From positions 1,356,916 to 1,420,915 of the forward strand of contig CAJFCJ010000020.1 of assembly GCA_904063045.1 (NCBI GenBank): a DNA stretch of 64,000 nt. The letters are read 5' to 3'. Shown here piece by piece: positions 24,612 to 35,800 of the stretch. Source of the DNA: Dimorphilus gyrociliatus (Eukaryota; Annelida; Polychaeta; Dinophilidae). The position numbers were made by a program, and so were the translations under genes. Below the pieces are notes generated by a model. That model did no database searches. It was not told where the DNA came from and was given only the letters and a program-made list of their open reading frames with translations. Position 1 is the stretch's first letter. Each line of letters starts with the position of its first letter.

Positions 24612-25746
24612 ATGTTGTTTTCATTTTCGGGAAAGCTTTTGCCGAAAAACACTAAGAATGATAAGGGAACTAATTCGAAATTAAGGGTTTGACCTAGTTT
24701 ATCATTATGCTAATTTGAGAAATATTGAAATAAGAAATGCATAATTTCGTATTAATTTATTTAGACATCAATTTTGATTGGAAAGAAATCATTTACAAAT
24801 AATGAAGGAACAGAAATACCAAGATTACTATTGAGAAGAGATTCCAATATACAAACACCTCTAGAACCCCCTATTCGAAAATATATACATTCTAGAATAA
24901 CAAAGAAAAGACTTGACAAACTACTAGTAACAAACTTAAAAAATGAAACAAAGTTTACAATTGATGAGATTAAAGTAATAATAGACCAATACGAACATAT
25001 AAGAAAATGGAATAGGAACATAGATAAAAATAGATGGTCAATTGTTGAAAAGAAATCATGGAAAAGATGACAAGAGTCTCTTAATTTTTTTCTCCTTTAT
25101 TAAATATTGTCTATTTTTATCTGTGTTTTAAACTAATAGAAACGCTTTTGATAGGATAGCTTTTCGCCAATTTTGCTTTAGCTACCTTCAAATGACCGAC
25201 GACTTTATTATCGATCGTCTATTTAGAGTTATTGATATTCGTTATGATTTGGATTTATCCGAAAGGGAATTTATTAAAGGTTTACATATACTACTACGAG
25301 GAACTTTTGATCAACAGATGAATTTTTGTTACAAAGTTTACGATCTTTCAGGAATTAAAATGATAAGAAGAGAAGAAATTTATCAACTATTAAAAGGTAA
25401 AGATAAATCTATTGTCGTACTAACCATTGATATTTAATTAAAAAAGACATTCAAACTAATTACATATTTATCTCTAACTTTATGGAAGGTAGGCTGTATG
25501 AACGCTTGCCAAGAAGAGGACATCCACCCGCAAGAAGCGGTAAGGGATTTAGTAGATATAATATTAAAAATGCTAGATATAGACAAAGATGGCATAATCT
25601 CAATAGAAGACTTTCGTAAAGCCTGTCAACAGAATAAACTTTTAATGGAATCATTAGGTTTTTGCCTTGTAGCCGATAGAGAAAAGTTGGCCTATGATAG
25701 GATTCTTCGAATGCAAATACCCAAAGAAATATCAAAGATTAACTAA
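24612..25746 (+). CDS. Calaxin/EFCAB1-like EF-hand protein
   Basis: Diverged relative of calaxin (EFCAB1/CLXN), a calcium sensor of outer-arm dynein in cilia. Proposed exons: 24612-24686, 24765-25036, 25155-25396, 25493-25746, giving 280 aa (human 211). The extra residues are N-terminal. The match is clearest at QMTDDFIIDRLFRVID (human has MTDDMIMDRVFRGFD), GLHILLRGTFDQQMNFCYKV and RDLVDIILKMLDIDKDG. Only the third EF-hand loop (DIDKDGIISIED) has all calcium ligands. The first (DIRYDLDLSERE) and second (DLSGIKMIRREE) are degenerate. The second intron needs an unusual GTCAAT donor, and the first exon is chosen only because it starts with ATG and keeps phase, so the 5' half is less secure. Confidence 0.68.
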
Positions 25747-26898
25747 TAACTTTTATACCATACAGAATCATAACTTTTGATACTCCAATGTTATCTCTGT
25801 AAAAACTCTTCAGTAATAAAACCAGAAATGATTAATGTTTATATCTTGGCTTCAATCTTTATCATAATAAATTTATTGTTAGAGTGTTAACAAGATTAAG
25901 GAATCGGTTAAAAATAAATTAGTTCGGGTCTAAACTAAATATCTAAAAAAAATCATATAAATGTACATATTAGGCATAGAAATTACAATAAATTGTATAT
26001 CTCGTAGATATTCAATAGAAATAGCCTATTAAGTAAACGTAGGGGGCTAAAAATGGTATGACTAAATAATTCCATTGTTAATAAATGAAAGTATCAAGGA
26101 TAGATAGAGGTTGAAAAAAAAACTACACATATTTTCATTCGCAACCGTTACCTAGTGAAATAACATCGTTAAATAAACTTTTATTCTTTATACATAGACC
26201 TAATTGAATTCGCATACATAAGTATTCAGCAATGAAAATATTTTAACAAACTATATTGCGTTAAGCGTCTAAATATATATACAGGAGAACCCATCTATTT
26301 ATAGTATCATTTTAAAAAAATATCTCTCTTCGTCACACCATCTTAATCATCATCATCTCTTATTATTATTCTTTGATCTTGCATGGAATGAAAGCTTTTA
26401 TTATATCAAAAATTTCTTCTCATATAAACCCATAAAATAATAATAATAGTTAAAATAAAACGGTTGACCCCTACGACACGATACCACACAACACTAAATA
26501 GCATGTGTTCTCTGTCACAATCAACTTATCTATGAGTACGGTCATTTAAGATGATTCGTGACGATAAAGCTTAGACATTGAAATAGCATTAGAATGCTAT
26601 TAGTAATTGAGAGATTTATTAAAGTTGTTAATTTTAATATCATCCAGGATCCGTTTTTGGCACGTAAAAGCTATCTAGCATTATCACTAAATTATCTTGT
26701 ATTAAGTCTTTAAGTTTATTAATAATTGAAACGTTAGTTAGTATAAACGTTTTATTTTCGTTTTATATTTGATTAGTCTTCAATATTAACAACAATTACT
26801 AATCGTAAATAGTCAACAATTTGTTTGCAGTTGTATATTGGTAGTATCTATAGCAGCGGCCTTCTCATTGGTTCGTATGGTTGCAGTTGAATTCCAAA
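25747..26898. other. Intergenic, 1.15 kb
   Basis: No supported gene. Contains a short perfect inverted repeat at 26582-26601 (9-base arms AATAGCATT/AATGCTATT). Presumably holds the promoter of the kinesin gene at its right end. Confidence 0.45.
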
Positions 26899-29800
26899 AT
26901 GGCGGAGAGAGTGAAGGTAGCTGTACGTGTGCGACCATTTATATCCTTTTATGAAATTAATTATATGTTTATATTTCTTATACATAATTGCTTTATATAA
27001 AAGTTTAATTACTGATTAAAATTACGTAATAGCATTCTGTTAATTAGCCTTTCAACTAGTTCTTAAAAAAACTTCATTCAACTGGCGGGAAGATTAACGT
27101 CTGTCTATAAAAAAAGTTGGAAATTGTATATATTCAATGATTTGTAGTAAATTTGCATAAATTTAAACAAAAACCTCCTTAACTCGCATTCTTACAATGA
27201 ACGCGAAAAAAAGCGAAATGCCAAACTGGTTATTGATATGAAAGGGAATCTTACCTATATTTCGGATCCCAACAACAAAAGTAACAAAAAGGATTTCGCT
27301 TTCGATTACTCTTACTGGTCTCATGACGGTTTCAAGGAGGAGAAAAATGGTTATCTATCACCAGAAAGTGCTGCATATGCTGATCAGGTTTGTATGTTTT
27401 ATTCTTTACTTTCTTTTCTATCATAATTGTCTGTTGTTTGTTTCGCTTATAAAAGATTTATAAATATTACTGTCATCGTCAATTGTTCAGTAGGCCTATT
27501 ATTAAAATGGTTTTGTTTTTTTAGTTAAAGTTCAACAAGCTTTCTATATGAAAGACTTAAAAAAAAATAGATTTTACCTCTGTGAAAACAAGTAATTAAA
27601 ATTAGGCATAAAATTATTGATTTAAATAGGAAAAACGGAAAAAAACGAGAGAGAAAGAAGACTAGTAAATGAATCTTATAAGATAAATATTTAAATATTG
27701 AAATATCTCTTTTTCGTATTTGCATTTATACATAATGCTATATTGTAAAATAATCGAATTATTTATGATTATTGCAAACAATAGACTAAGTCATCAATGT
27801 TTGTTATAGAAAAAAGTCTTTGATGACTTGGGTAAAGGAGTTTTAGAAAATGCTTGGAGTGGTTTCAATTGCTCATTATTTGCCTATGGACAAACCGGAT
27901 CTGGAAAATCGTACTCAATGGTTGGATATGGAAATAATAAAGGTATGAAATCTAAACAACATCAATTGTTTAGTTCTCTTTGAGTGTCCTTAAACGAATG
28001 GAAAAATATATATATTGTTTTTTAGGTATTGTCCCTATTGTTTGTGAAAAATTATTTCAAGAGATCGAAGGCAAGAGAGAGAAAGCAAAAGATAGTGAAT
28101 ATCAAGTTGTTTTCTCTATGATAGAAATTTATAATGAACAGGCAAGAGATCTTTTGAATCCAGCATCATTTAAAGTTAAAGGAGGTTTAAAAGTGAGAGA
28201 AAATCCCACAAAAGGACTTTTCTTTGGTGAGTTTTTTTGTACAATGATTGATCTTGTTCTGATTAATTTGCATTGTGTATTTTCTTTTTTATCGATTTGT
28301 AGTCGATGGACTGAAAGAACTACCAGTTAATAGCTATCAATCTATTGAATCAAAGATGACAGAGGGAACTAAAAATCGAACAGTTGCTTCCACAAACATG
28401 AATGCGACTTCTTCCAGAGCTCATACTGTCATTGGTATAAAATTTACGCAAAAAACACCAAATGCTTCTGGTCAGAGTATGACTAGGGTTTCGGTCATAA
28501 ATCTAGTTGATTTAGCCGGAAGTGAAAGAGCAAATTCCACGGGAGCAGAGGGTGATCGTTTGAAAGAAGGCGCCTCTATTAATCAATCCCTCAGCAATTT
28601 AGGAAATTGTATAAATGCTTTGGCGGAAAATAAAAAGAATAGTAAGTTGTAATTGTTCTTCGTATTCGTTCAAGTACAACAAGAGTATAATACCCCAATA
28701 TTTATAGTTCCATTTAGAAATTCTGCACTTACCAAACTACTTAAGAATGCTTTGGGTGGAAATTCAAAGACTGTTATGATAGCTGCTCTATCACCTGCTG
28801 ATATTAATTATGACGAAACTTTGTCAACTCTAAGATTTGGTAGGTGAAATATCATCTTACTTTACATGATAATAACGATGTCTCACCACACTAGCTGATA
28901 GAGCAAAGAGCATTAAAACCAAAGCTGTCATTAACGAATCTCCTACTGATAAGCTTATTAGGGAACTTAAAGAAGAAAATGAGAGATTAAAGAAAATGGT
29001 GGAAGGTAAGGGTGGTGTACCTGCAGGAGTTGAAAATAAAGAGGAATATGAAAATATGCAAAGAGAACTAGAAGCTAATAAGAAAGAAATTGAAGATATG
29101 GAAAAAAGTTATCAAGAAAAGTTAGCAGCAATAGAAGCTGCTGCGAAAGAGCAAGCCAAAGAGGCTGCTGCAGATAAAAAGAAATCTGAGCAAAGAAAAG
29201 TTATGCCACATCTTTGGAATTTAAATGAAGATCCAGCTCTTACTGGAATTGTATGCCATTTTACTCCACAAGGAGACTCTAAAATAGGAAACAATAAGGG
29301 AAAGAATCCTGATATAATTCTTAGTGGAATGGGGTAAGTTAACTACGATCTATCCTTTTGGGTTGTTAATTGTAAATATTCTATGTAGGATGCTTCCTGA
29401 ACATGCAGTTATATCCAACTCAAAAGATCAGAAGATTATTTTGAAACCATGCGCAGGAGCTAAAATATGCCTTAATGGTAATGAAATAAAGGATAAAAAA
29501 GAATTACATCATAACGACAGAGTTCAATTCGGAGCAAACATGTTATTCGTATTCCACCATCCGAAGGATTATACTGCTCTAGCAAAGAAGAAGAAAGTTC
29601 CTCCAGAACCTACTTTTGAACAAGCCAGAGATGAAATTTCACAAAATTCTGGAATCAACAAGATCTTAGATGATAAGAGTAGGTTTAAACCACTACAAAC
29701 TTATATTTTCCTACTGTTTATAACAATTTTTCATGTGTATTTTGTTTTCTAAAATAATTTTAGTGGACCAAATGCTACAACAAGATTTGATGGAAATTTG

Positions 29801-31706
29801 GCCTATGCTAAACGAAGCGAACATGATGAGTGAGGAATTAGATAAACAAGTTAAATTTGAGATAGCGTTGATTGCTCCCCAAGCTGTTGGAAAGAAATCT
29901 GGAAGAACTGAGGTAATTTTGTTAGAGGTAATTGATTTAACAAGTACTTACTAAGTTGTTCAATCAAAAGATTAAAGTTAAAGTTAAAGATCTACCGACC
30001 GGCAACGAGTTCATGTGGGATAAAAATACTTTCACAAACAGAAAATACATGATGCAAGAAATGTATAACAATTACATCGATGGCGATGCTGATTGGGATA
30101 AACCTAAAAATGAAGATCCTTTTTGGGAAGATCCCAACAATCCTTATCTAATTGGAACAGCTCATGTTCATATGATGGCAGTTGCTTATAACTTTCACAC
30201 AGATGAAACTTTCTTAATTACCGATTATAGAGGAATAGATCAAGGTCAATTATCTTGCAAATTACTAATTACTTCGAAGAACGGGAAAGTTCTTTCCGAT
30301 AAGGAGTTAGATGAAATTGCAATAGAGGATCCATCTCGTGATCTCGTTGGTTGTTGTTTAAATTTTAAACTAGAAATTCCCTGTGTCCGTGGTATAAATA
30401 AAAAATATTCTCAAGTAAATATGATTTATGCTTCATATCTGAATATTTATTCAACTCTACTATTTATAAATATTCTAACAGGTTTATTGCGCATATCAAT
30501 TTTACATTGATGATAAAAAGGAACAAACAAGGGAAGTTGGAGGAACAATTAACCCTGACTTTAATTTTTCTAAGGCTTACGCTTTTGATCCAGCTACTCC
30601 TCAGGTACAATAAGATTTTTTTAGTCTTGTATTCGCTTTTCAAAAAAGTTCACCAAAATTTAATTAAAAGCTTGTACAATACCTCGAACAAGAAACGTTA
30701 GTAATTGAAGTATGGGGAAGACAAAAGTCCAGTGATGGAAATAATTCGGGATTAAGTACCAGAGAGCTGAGCTTGAAAGACCGAAAAGGCGCGGCAGCAA
30801 AGGCAACAGGAAAAGGAAAAGGAGGAGCTAGAGCTGTAAGTACCCCCCCCCCACCCGTTTCTATCCTTATTCTTATTTACTTAGCATGATTCTTGTAAGA
30901 ACAATCATACAACTCTAAACCAGTAGACTCTATTTAGATTTAACATCATAATATAAAGTAAAATAGTTTCTATATTATCTATACTGTATATCGATTGTAT
31001 ATTCATTCAATTAGGATGACAAGGAAGATGATGCGGTAAGGCAAAAAGTTTTTTTTACTGAAGCCTTAAAAAAAAGACACAATAAGAAAATGATTAATCA
31101 CCAATTGGCTTCAGATTATTTTGTGTATATTTTAATTGACTCTTTTCATTAAGTTCACGTTTTATTGTTAATTTATAATTTGATCACCATTTTTTTGATT
31201 TTGAACTGATCCTTTATCACATGTTGTCAAAATTACATCCTGTAAATTTATACTTTTTTATATCAATATTAAAATGATTGAAATTTACAATTTTATTTAT
31301 AAAATTTCTCACTTACAGAGCTCTAAAAGTAACATTGAAGCTATGACATATAAGCGTCGTATGGAAAGAGCTGAACAGAAATTGGTAAGATTTTTTTTTC
31401 TGTTTATTCATCAACAAAAAATTTTACGTTTTTCCATACTTTTATTTCTTTAGAGAAAACTTGCTAATATTGTTGAAGATGCTAAATCGAAAAATGCAAA
31501 GGATATTGATGTAAATATCTTGATTGTATAGAATTAAGTACAAAATTAATTAATCTACGTTAAAAATACTATAGATTTCGAAAATTGAAGAAGTTATCAT
31601 GGCTGGATATAAATTTAAAGCTGCTGCAAATGTAGTGAAACAAGTTTTGAAAGCGAAGAATAACAATATGGGGACTGCTACTTCGCAAGCTTGCTCATTG
31701 CAATGA
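26899..31706 (+). CDS. KIF28: KIF28/KLP-6-type kinesin-3 motor
   Basis: Plus-end microtubule motor of the kinesin-3 group, closest to KIF28P/KLP-6. Worm KLP-6 works in sensory cilia. Sixteen exons: 26899-26940, 27196-27387, 27810-27942, 28026-28226, 28303-28641, 28708-28839, 28895-29333, 29389-29678, 29764-29912, 29971-30414, 30482-30604, 30671-30835, 31015-31035, 31319-31384, 31454-31510, 31575-31706; 974 aa. Motor domain: [26 protein letters not shown]-loop [13 protein letters not shown], switch I NATSSRAH, switch [13 protein letters not shown] neck coiled coil follows, then the family-typical [14 protein letters not shown], an FHA domain ([23 protein letters not shown]), a kinesin-associated region, and a Lys/Gly-rich then coiled-coil tail. 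Intron 1 is U12-type. Exon 13 is only 21 bases. Confidence 0.88.
26941..27195 (+). other. U12-type AT-AC intron of the kinesin gene
   Basis: The donor begins ATATCCTTTT directly after the codon for Phe in VRPF, exactly the minor-spliceosome consensus. The branch site TCCTTAAC (27176-27183) lies 12-14 bases before a terminal AC (27194-27195), the spacing typical of U12 introns. There is no AG acceptor that would join to the conserved NEREKK block. The phase-0 junction restores [16 protein letters not shown]. Confidence 0.9.
30843..30852. repeat. Homopolymer C tract in kinesin intron
   Basis: Ten consecutive C bases just inside the donor of intron 12, unusual in such AT-rich DNA. Likely length-polymorphic. 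Confidence 0.8.
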
Positions 31707-31990
31707 CACTCTTTTATTCTAATTACAATTTATCTATTAACAATTCCAATCTCTTTCAAGTTAAATTGATAGAATTCTCTTGTTTTATCATTTTCTACTT
31801 TATTTGAATATAATTATAAGTTTAATAAAAAATGTTCCATATTTTAATATAATACCGTTTTAATTGTCCATGAACATTGCCACTTTTCGATAAATTACTT
31901 TTAATTAGGATAAATAATATCTGCAATTAAATGTTTAAAACTTTACGCGAAATAACAGTACCCGTTTACATTTGAGCGATAATACAAAGC

Positions 31991-32678
31991 ATGGAGGAGG
32001 AACTCGAAAAGAGGTATATTTTTGTAAAATTTAACTTTCCTCAACAATAAAACAAATCCCAATTGTTCCTAAAGTTTAAAAAAGTATGTGGCTCTCATCA
32101 ATCAATTTCACGAAGGTCATTTGACAACGTTTGTTAACCGGATTGTTCGAGAATTAAACGTAGGGTTTTGAATTCCAAACATACAATTTTTCTTCTCAAC
32201 CTTCTCTGTTTTTTAGAATCAAGAAAAATTTCAACATGACGAAATGCTCAAACTGCAAAAAGTTTTTAATTTATCGCACCAGGAATTGAAAGATTTAGTT
32301 CACGCATTTACTTCTTCATTTAAAGTAATAGCCTTCTATGGAACGAAGCCTGTTCATTTGCAATCTTGTTTAGAGAGATTAGGAATAAACTCTGAATTAT
32401 CACTGCTTATTGCGAAAGCATGGTCGGATAATTCTCGCCAGTTAATTAGTGAAATGAGAGAAAAGTCTTCTAATGCCCCTCGTCTGAAAGATATAAGATG
32501 GAAAACTGGTGTTACAGCTTCTAGTTCCTCCGCTTCTGAACAGAATATTGGTACAGGTCTACTAGAATTAAAACTGGAGAATAGTAATACCGCTCAAATA
32601 GAATTCGATAAGTCTAGTTTAAAGGATTTTTACGATCAAGTAAAACGTTCTGCTTTCAATAGTAATTCAATTGTCTAA
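31991..32678 (+). CDS. COMMD10: COMM domain-containing protein 10
   Basis: Subunit of the Commander/CCC complex that recycles membrane cargo from endosomes. Three exons, 31991-32013, 32075-32159, 32217-32678, giving 189 aa (human 202). The N-terminal helical domain includes FNLSHQELKDLVHAFTSS, aligning with human FSLEKQDLHLVLETISF. The C-terminal COMM domain includes LKDIRWKTGV and SLKDFYDQVK at the end. The first exon carries only eight residues, as expected for a gene starting with a short acidic leader. Starts 285 bases after the kinesin stop on the same strand; tail-to-tail with IQGAP (124 bases between stops). Confidence 0.85.
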
Positions 32679-32802
32679 TTTCTTATTATTTTTACACAGC
32701 TCGAAAAGATACAAGGAAGACTGGATTTGTTACAATGATAATTAACTGTAATTATAAATAATCGCAAGCAAAAACTACTAAACTCTATAAAAAATATTTA
32801 AA

Positions 32803-35800
32803 TTATTTTCCATAAAACTTTTTGTTCAGAAGGAAAATTAATAAATTTACGTTGATGTAGGCCTTGTCAAACATATTCATTTTCGCTACACCTTCGTACT
32901 GTTGTTGTAATAAGTCGTCAATCGTTAGTTGAACTTTATCCATATCTACGCCCATAAATTTGGCGCTGATATCGAACACACCAGGTTGGTCGGCCGCTTT
33001 GATCTCGAATTGCACATTCTTAAATTGATTGTGGGGTAGACCTTCTATTTCTAGAACAACTCCTTTTTCTCTCAATTTGGCTGCGGAGTATTTAATACTT
33101 TGATTCTTTTTAGTTTTCAATAGTTTTCTCTGTTTTCTTGGAACTGCTTGCTGTTTATCCAAACAAGTTTTTATGTATTGTGTGTAGAAGTTAACTTGTT
33201 CTTCTGAAAAGGCTCTTTTAGCAGCCAGTCTATCGATAGTCATTCTAACTCGTGTTAGCTCGTTTCGACGTCTTGCTCTATGTACTCTTTGGCTTCTGAT
33301 ATCGTTGGCAATTGATGTAACCATAGCTTGAAAGTCATCTGCTTCTGAAACCAATTGTTGTTTTTCTAATTCCCTCAAGTTATTTATTATTTTAGTTTTT
33401 ATAACTTCTAGAGGCAGTCGAGCATCGGTTAAAGTGCTTTTGTGTCTAACCAAGGATGCTCCTCGCCTTTCAGCATCCCTGTCGAGACGTTGTCTCCTAG
33501 CAATCACTACTTGGTATAGTTTCTCTTCCTCACTTGTTGTGGGAGACAGTAGAACTTGGAGAAGACTCGAGCCATAATTCTGACATCGGAGAACATCAAC
33601 TGTAAGACGCTTTGTGCGTAGAAATAGTGTTCTTGCATCTGAAATTGTATCATCCATCAGCAAATCGACGTTTTTCTTACAAAGGGTCAAAGATATTTCT
33701 GTTCTTCCAACAGAGCGACTTTCCTCATCATGACCCGCAACTTCTTCTGGTGTGGGTATATCCCCAAGTTCTTCGAGAATTTCATGAAGAGGGTCGTCTG
33801 CGCCATCCGTAATGTGCGACTCATGCTGCATCAATAGTTTATGAATATCAATCATCTCCTGAATAGATATATATATGATCGGTTTAGATAAAAGTGTCAC
33901 ATCAGTCCATTCGTCGATATTATAATAATTTTCCAACGATTCTACGTCGCAAACATCAACAAGATATTGTTTAAAGCGAACGTGTGCCTGCATAATATAA
34001 GAATTCAGAGGAGTGAGATGAGCTGAATGTTCTCCACCAAAACCTTTATTAGAAGCAATAAACTGTAACATTTTTGCAACGGATCCTAAGTTTTTTCTCT
34101 GAGTTGGTTTCAAGCCACTTGAAGCTGGAACTTGAATTATATTGAAAGCATCAGGAGCAACAATAGCAGAATTTATATATCTGTAATAAACAAGGTTGCC
34201 TAAAACTTTCAGAACATCTTTTTCTAAAGCTTCTGGAAATCTTTCATGCAAAGCATGTCGGAGGACTTTAGCCATATACCGCATGGCGTATGGTAGCTGA
34301 TGCGGCGACGCCAAAATAGCATTTAAAACTTTATCCGTTATAACTTGTAGAGCATTTACATTTTCAGAAATTTTATCTCGAACGTAGTCATACTGCAAAG
34401 CAGTGATAGAATCAACTTCGTAAGGTAATGGTGATGGCTTTCCAGTTGCACTCTCATTCTCATTTATCCATGATTTATAAATATCACATGGATTCGTATT
34501 TATGTCCAAATCATTGCTGTCAACAATTGATGTAACAAGGGGTTGCAAAAGGTTCCGTAACGCTTCTTGACCTTTGGCTTCTCGATTGAGAGAGACAATC
34601 ATCTTGATAACAAGAGGATTTCCCGAAATAATGTCGCTCATTACACCAATTTTTGATCTAGGAAAAAATAAAACAAACATTAAATGAAACACCAACAAAC
34701 GATTAATTAAATTAGGTCAACGTAATAAGAAAAATTTTGCAAAGAATGAAAGTTCTAGTCCTTATCCCAAAGATTTAAATACATTATCTATTACTTACTG
34801 TCTTCTATTTTATAAAGATTGTGTAAAAATTTCAAAATAAGATAGTTAGGAATGTAAAATCATATATCAAAAACTATTCTTTGACGAACCTAATTTCCTC
34901 CTTTAAAGCGGATTCGTAAAGTTTAAGAAGAAGGTACTCCTCTCTAGGATTAGAACCATAATTAAATAAAGTTAAAACGGAAGATTCGAGTAATTTAGAA
35001 GAAGTTGTCGGAGGTAACTCAAAAACTAGTCGGGCAAGATATGATGGTTGTGTCTGTTGTTTAACACGGATATCTCTATAAGATAATACTTTTTAATGAA
35101 ATTGTTAAGTAACCTGTAGCAAATAAAAGAGATGTTGGTATGCTTCCAATCTATCTCTGCTTGTTTTATGCAAGCTTTTAATTCCTTTTGCTTGATTTTC
35201 TTGAGTGTATCTTTTCAAGGATTTATGATGTTTAATAACATCTTGAAGTGAAGTTCTATTACGAATAAGTAGACCAATTTTTACGTCCATTTGATCAAGG
35301 TCTGCTTCAAGTGCTTGATTTGTCCGAATATCGGAAACAAGTTGTTGTCTTAGTCGCTTTAAATTAAAAGATAAATTGTTTAAATATTTACAACCTAAAA
35401 ATATATTGCAAATTTACCTGTAGTTCAATCTCTTCGGCATAGTCAACGTGACTTTGCTCCAAGAGATGTACAAATTTTCTAACAACAGCTAAAGGAGGTT
35501 TGTTAGAATTCATCAAAGTTCTGTAATCATTTCTCATCCAATGGGCACGAACAAACGCTTGAATTTTAACTGCAGCCGATTCCTTTTTAAAAAAAAGTAA
35601 ATTAAAACAAAGTCTTTTTTATATAATAAAAAAATATATATATAGATATTTCATGCTCTTAAAACTTACATGTTGTTTATAATAATCAAGTTTAGCAGTG
35701 TACTTTCTCCTTGCAATAAAGCGTCTAATCATCGATTGAATCTAACATTGTAAAAGCCAGACGTGAAAAGAGCGAGGGTGAACAGTAATTGAAATAATCA

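Noticed and set aside
26582-26601. Short hairpin as a possible microRNA precursor
   Set aside because: Arms are only 9 bases with a 2-base loop, too short for a pre-miRNA.
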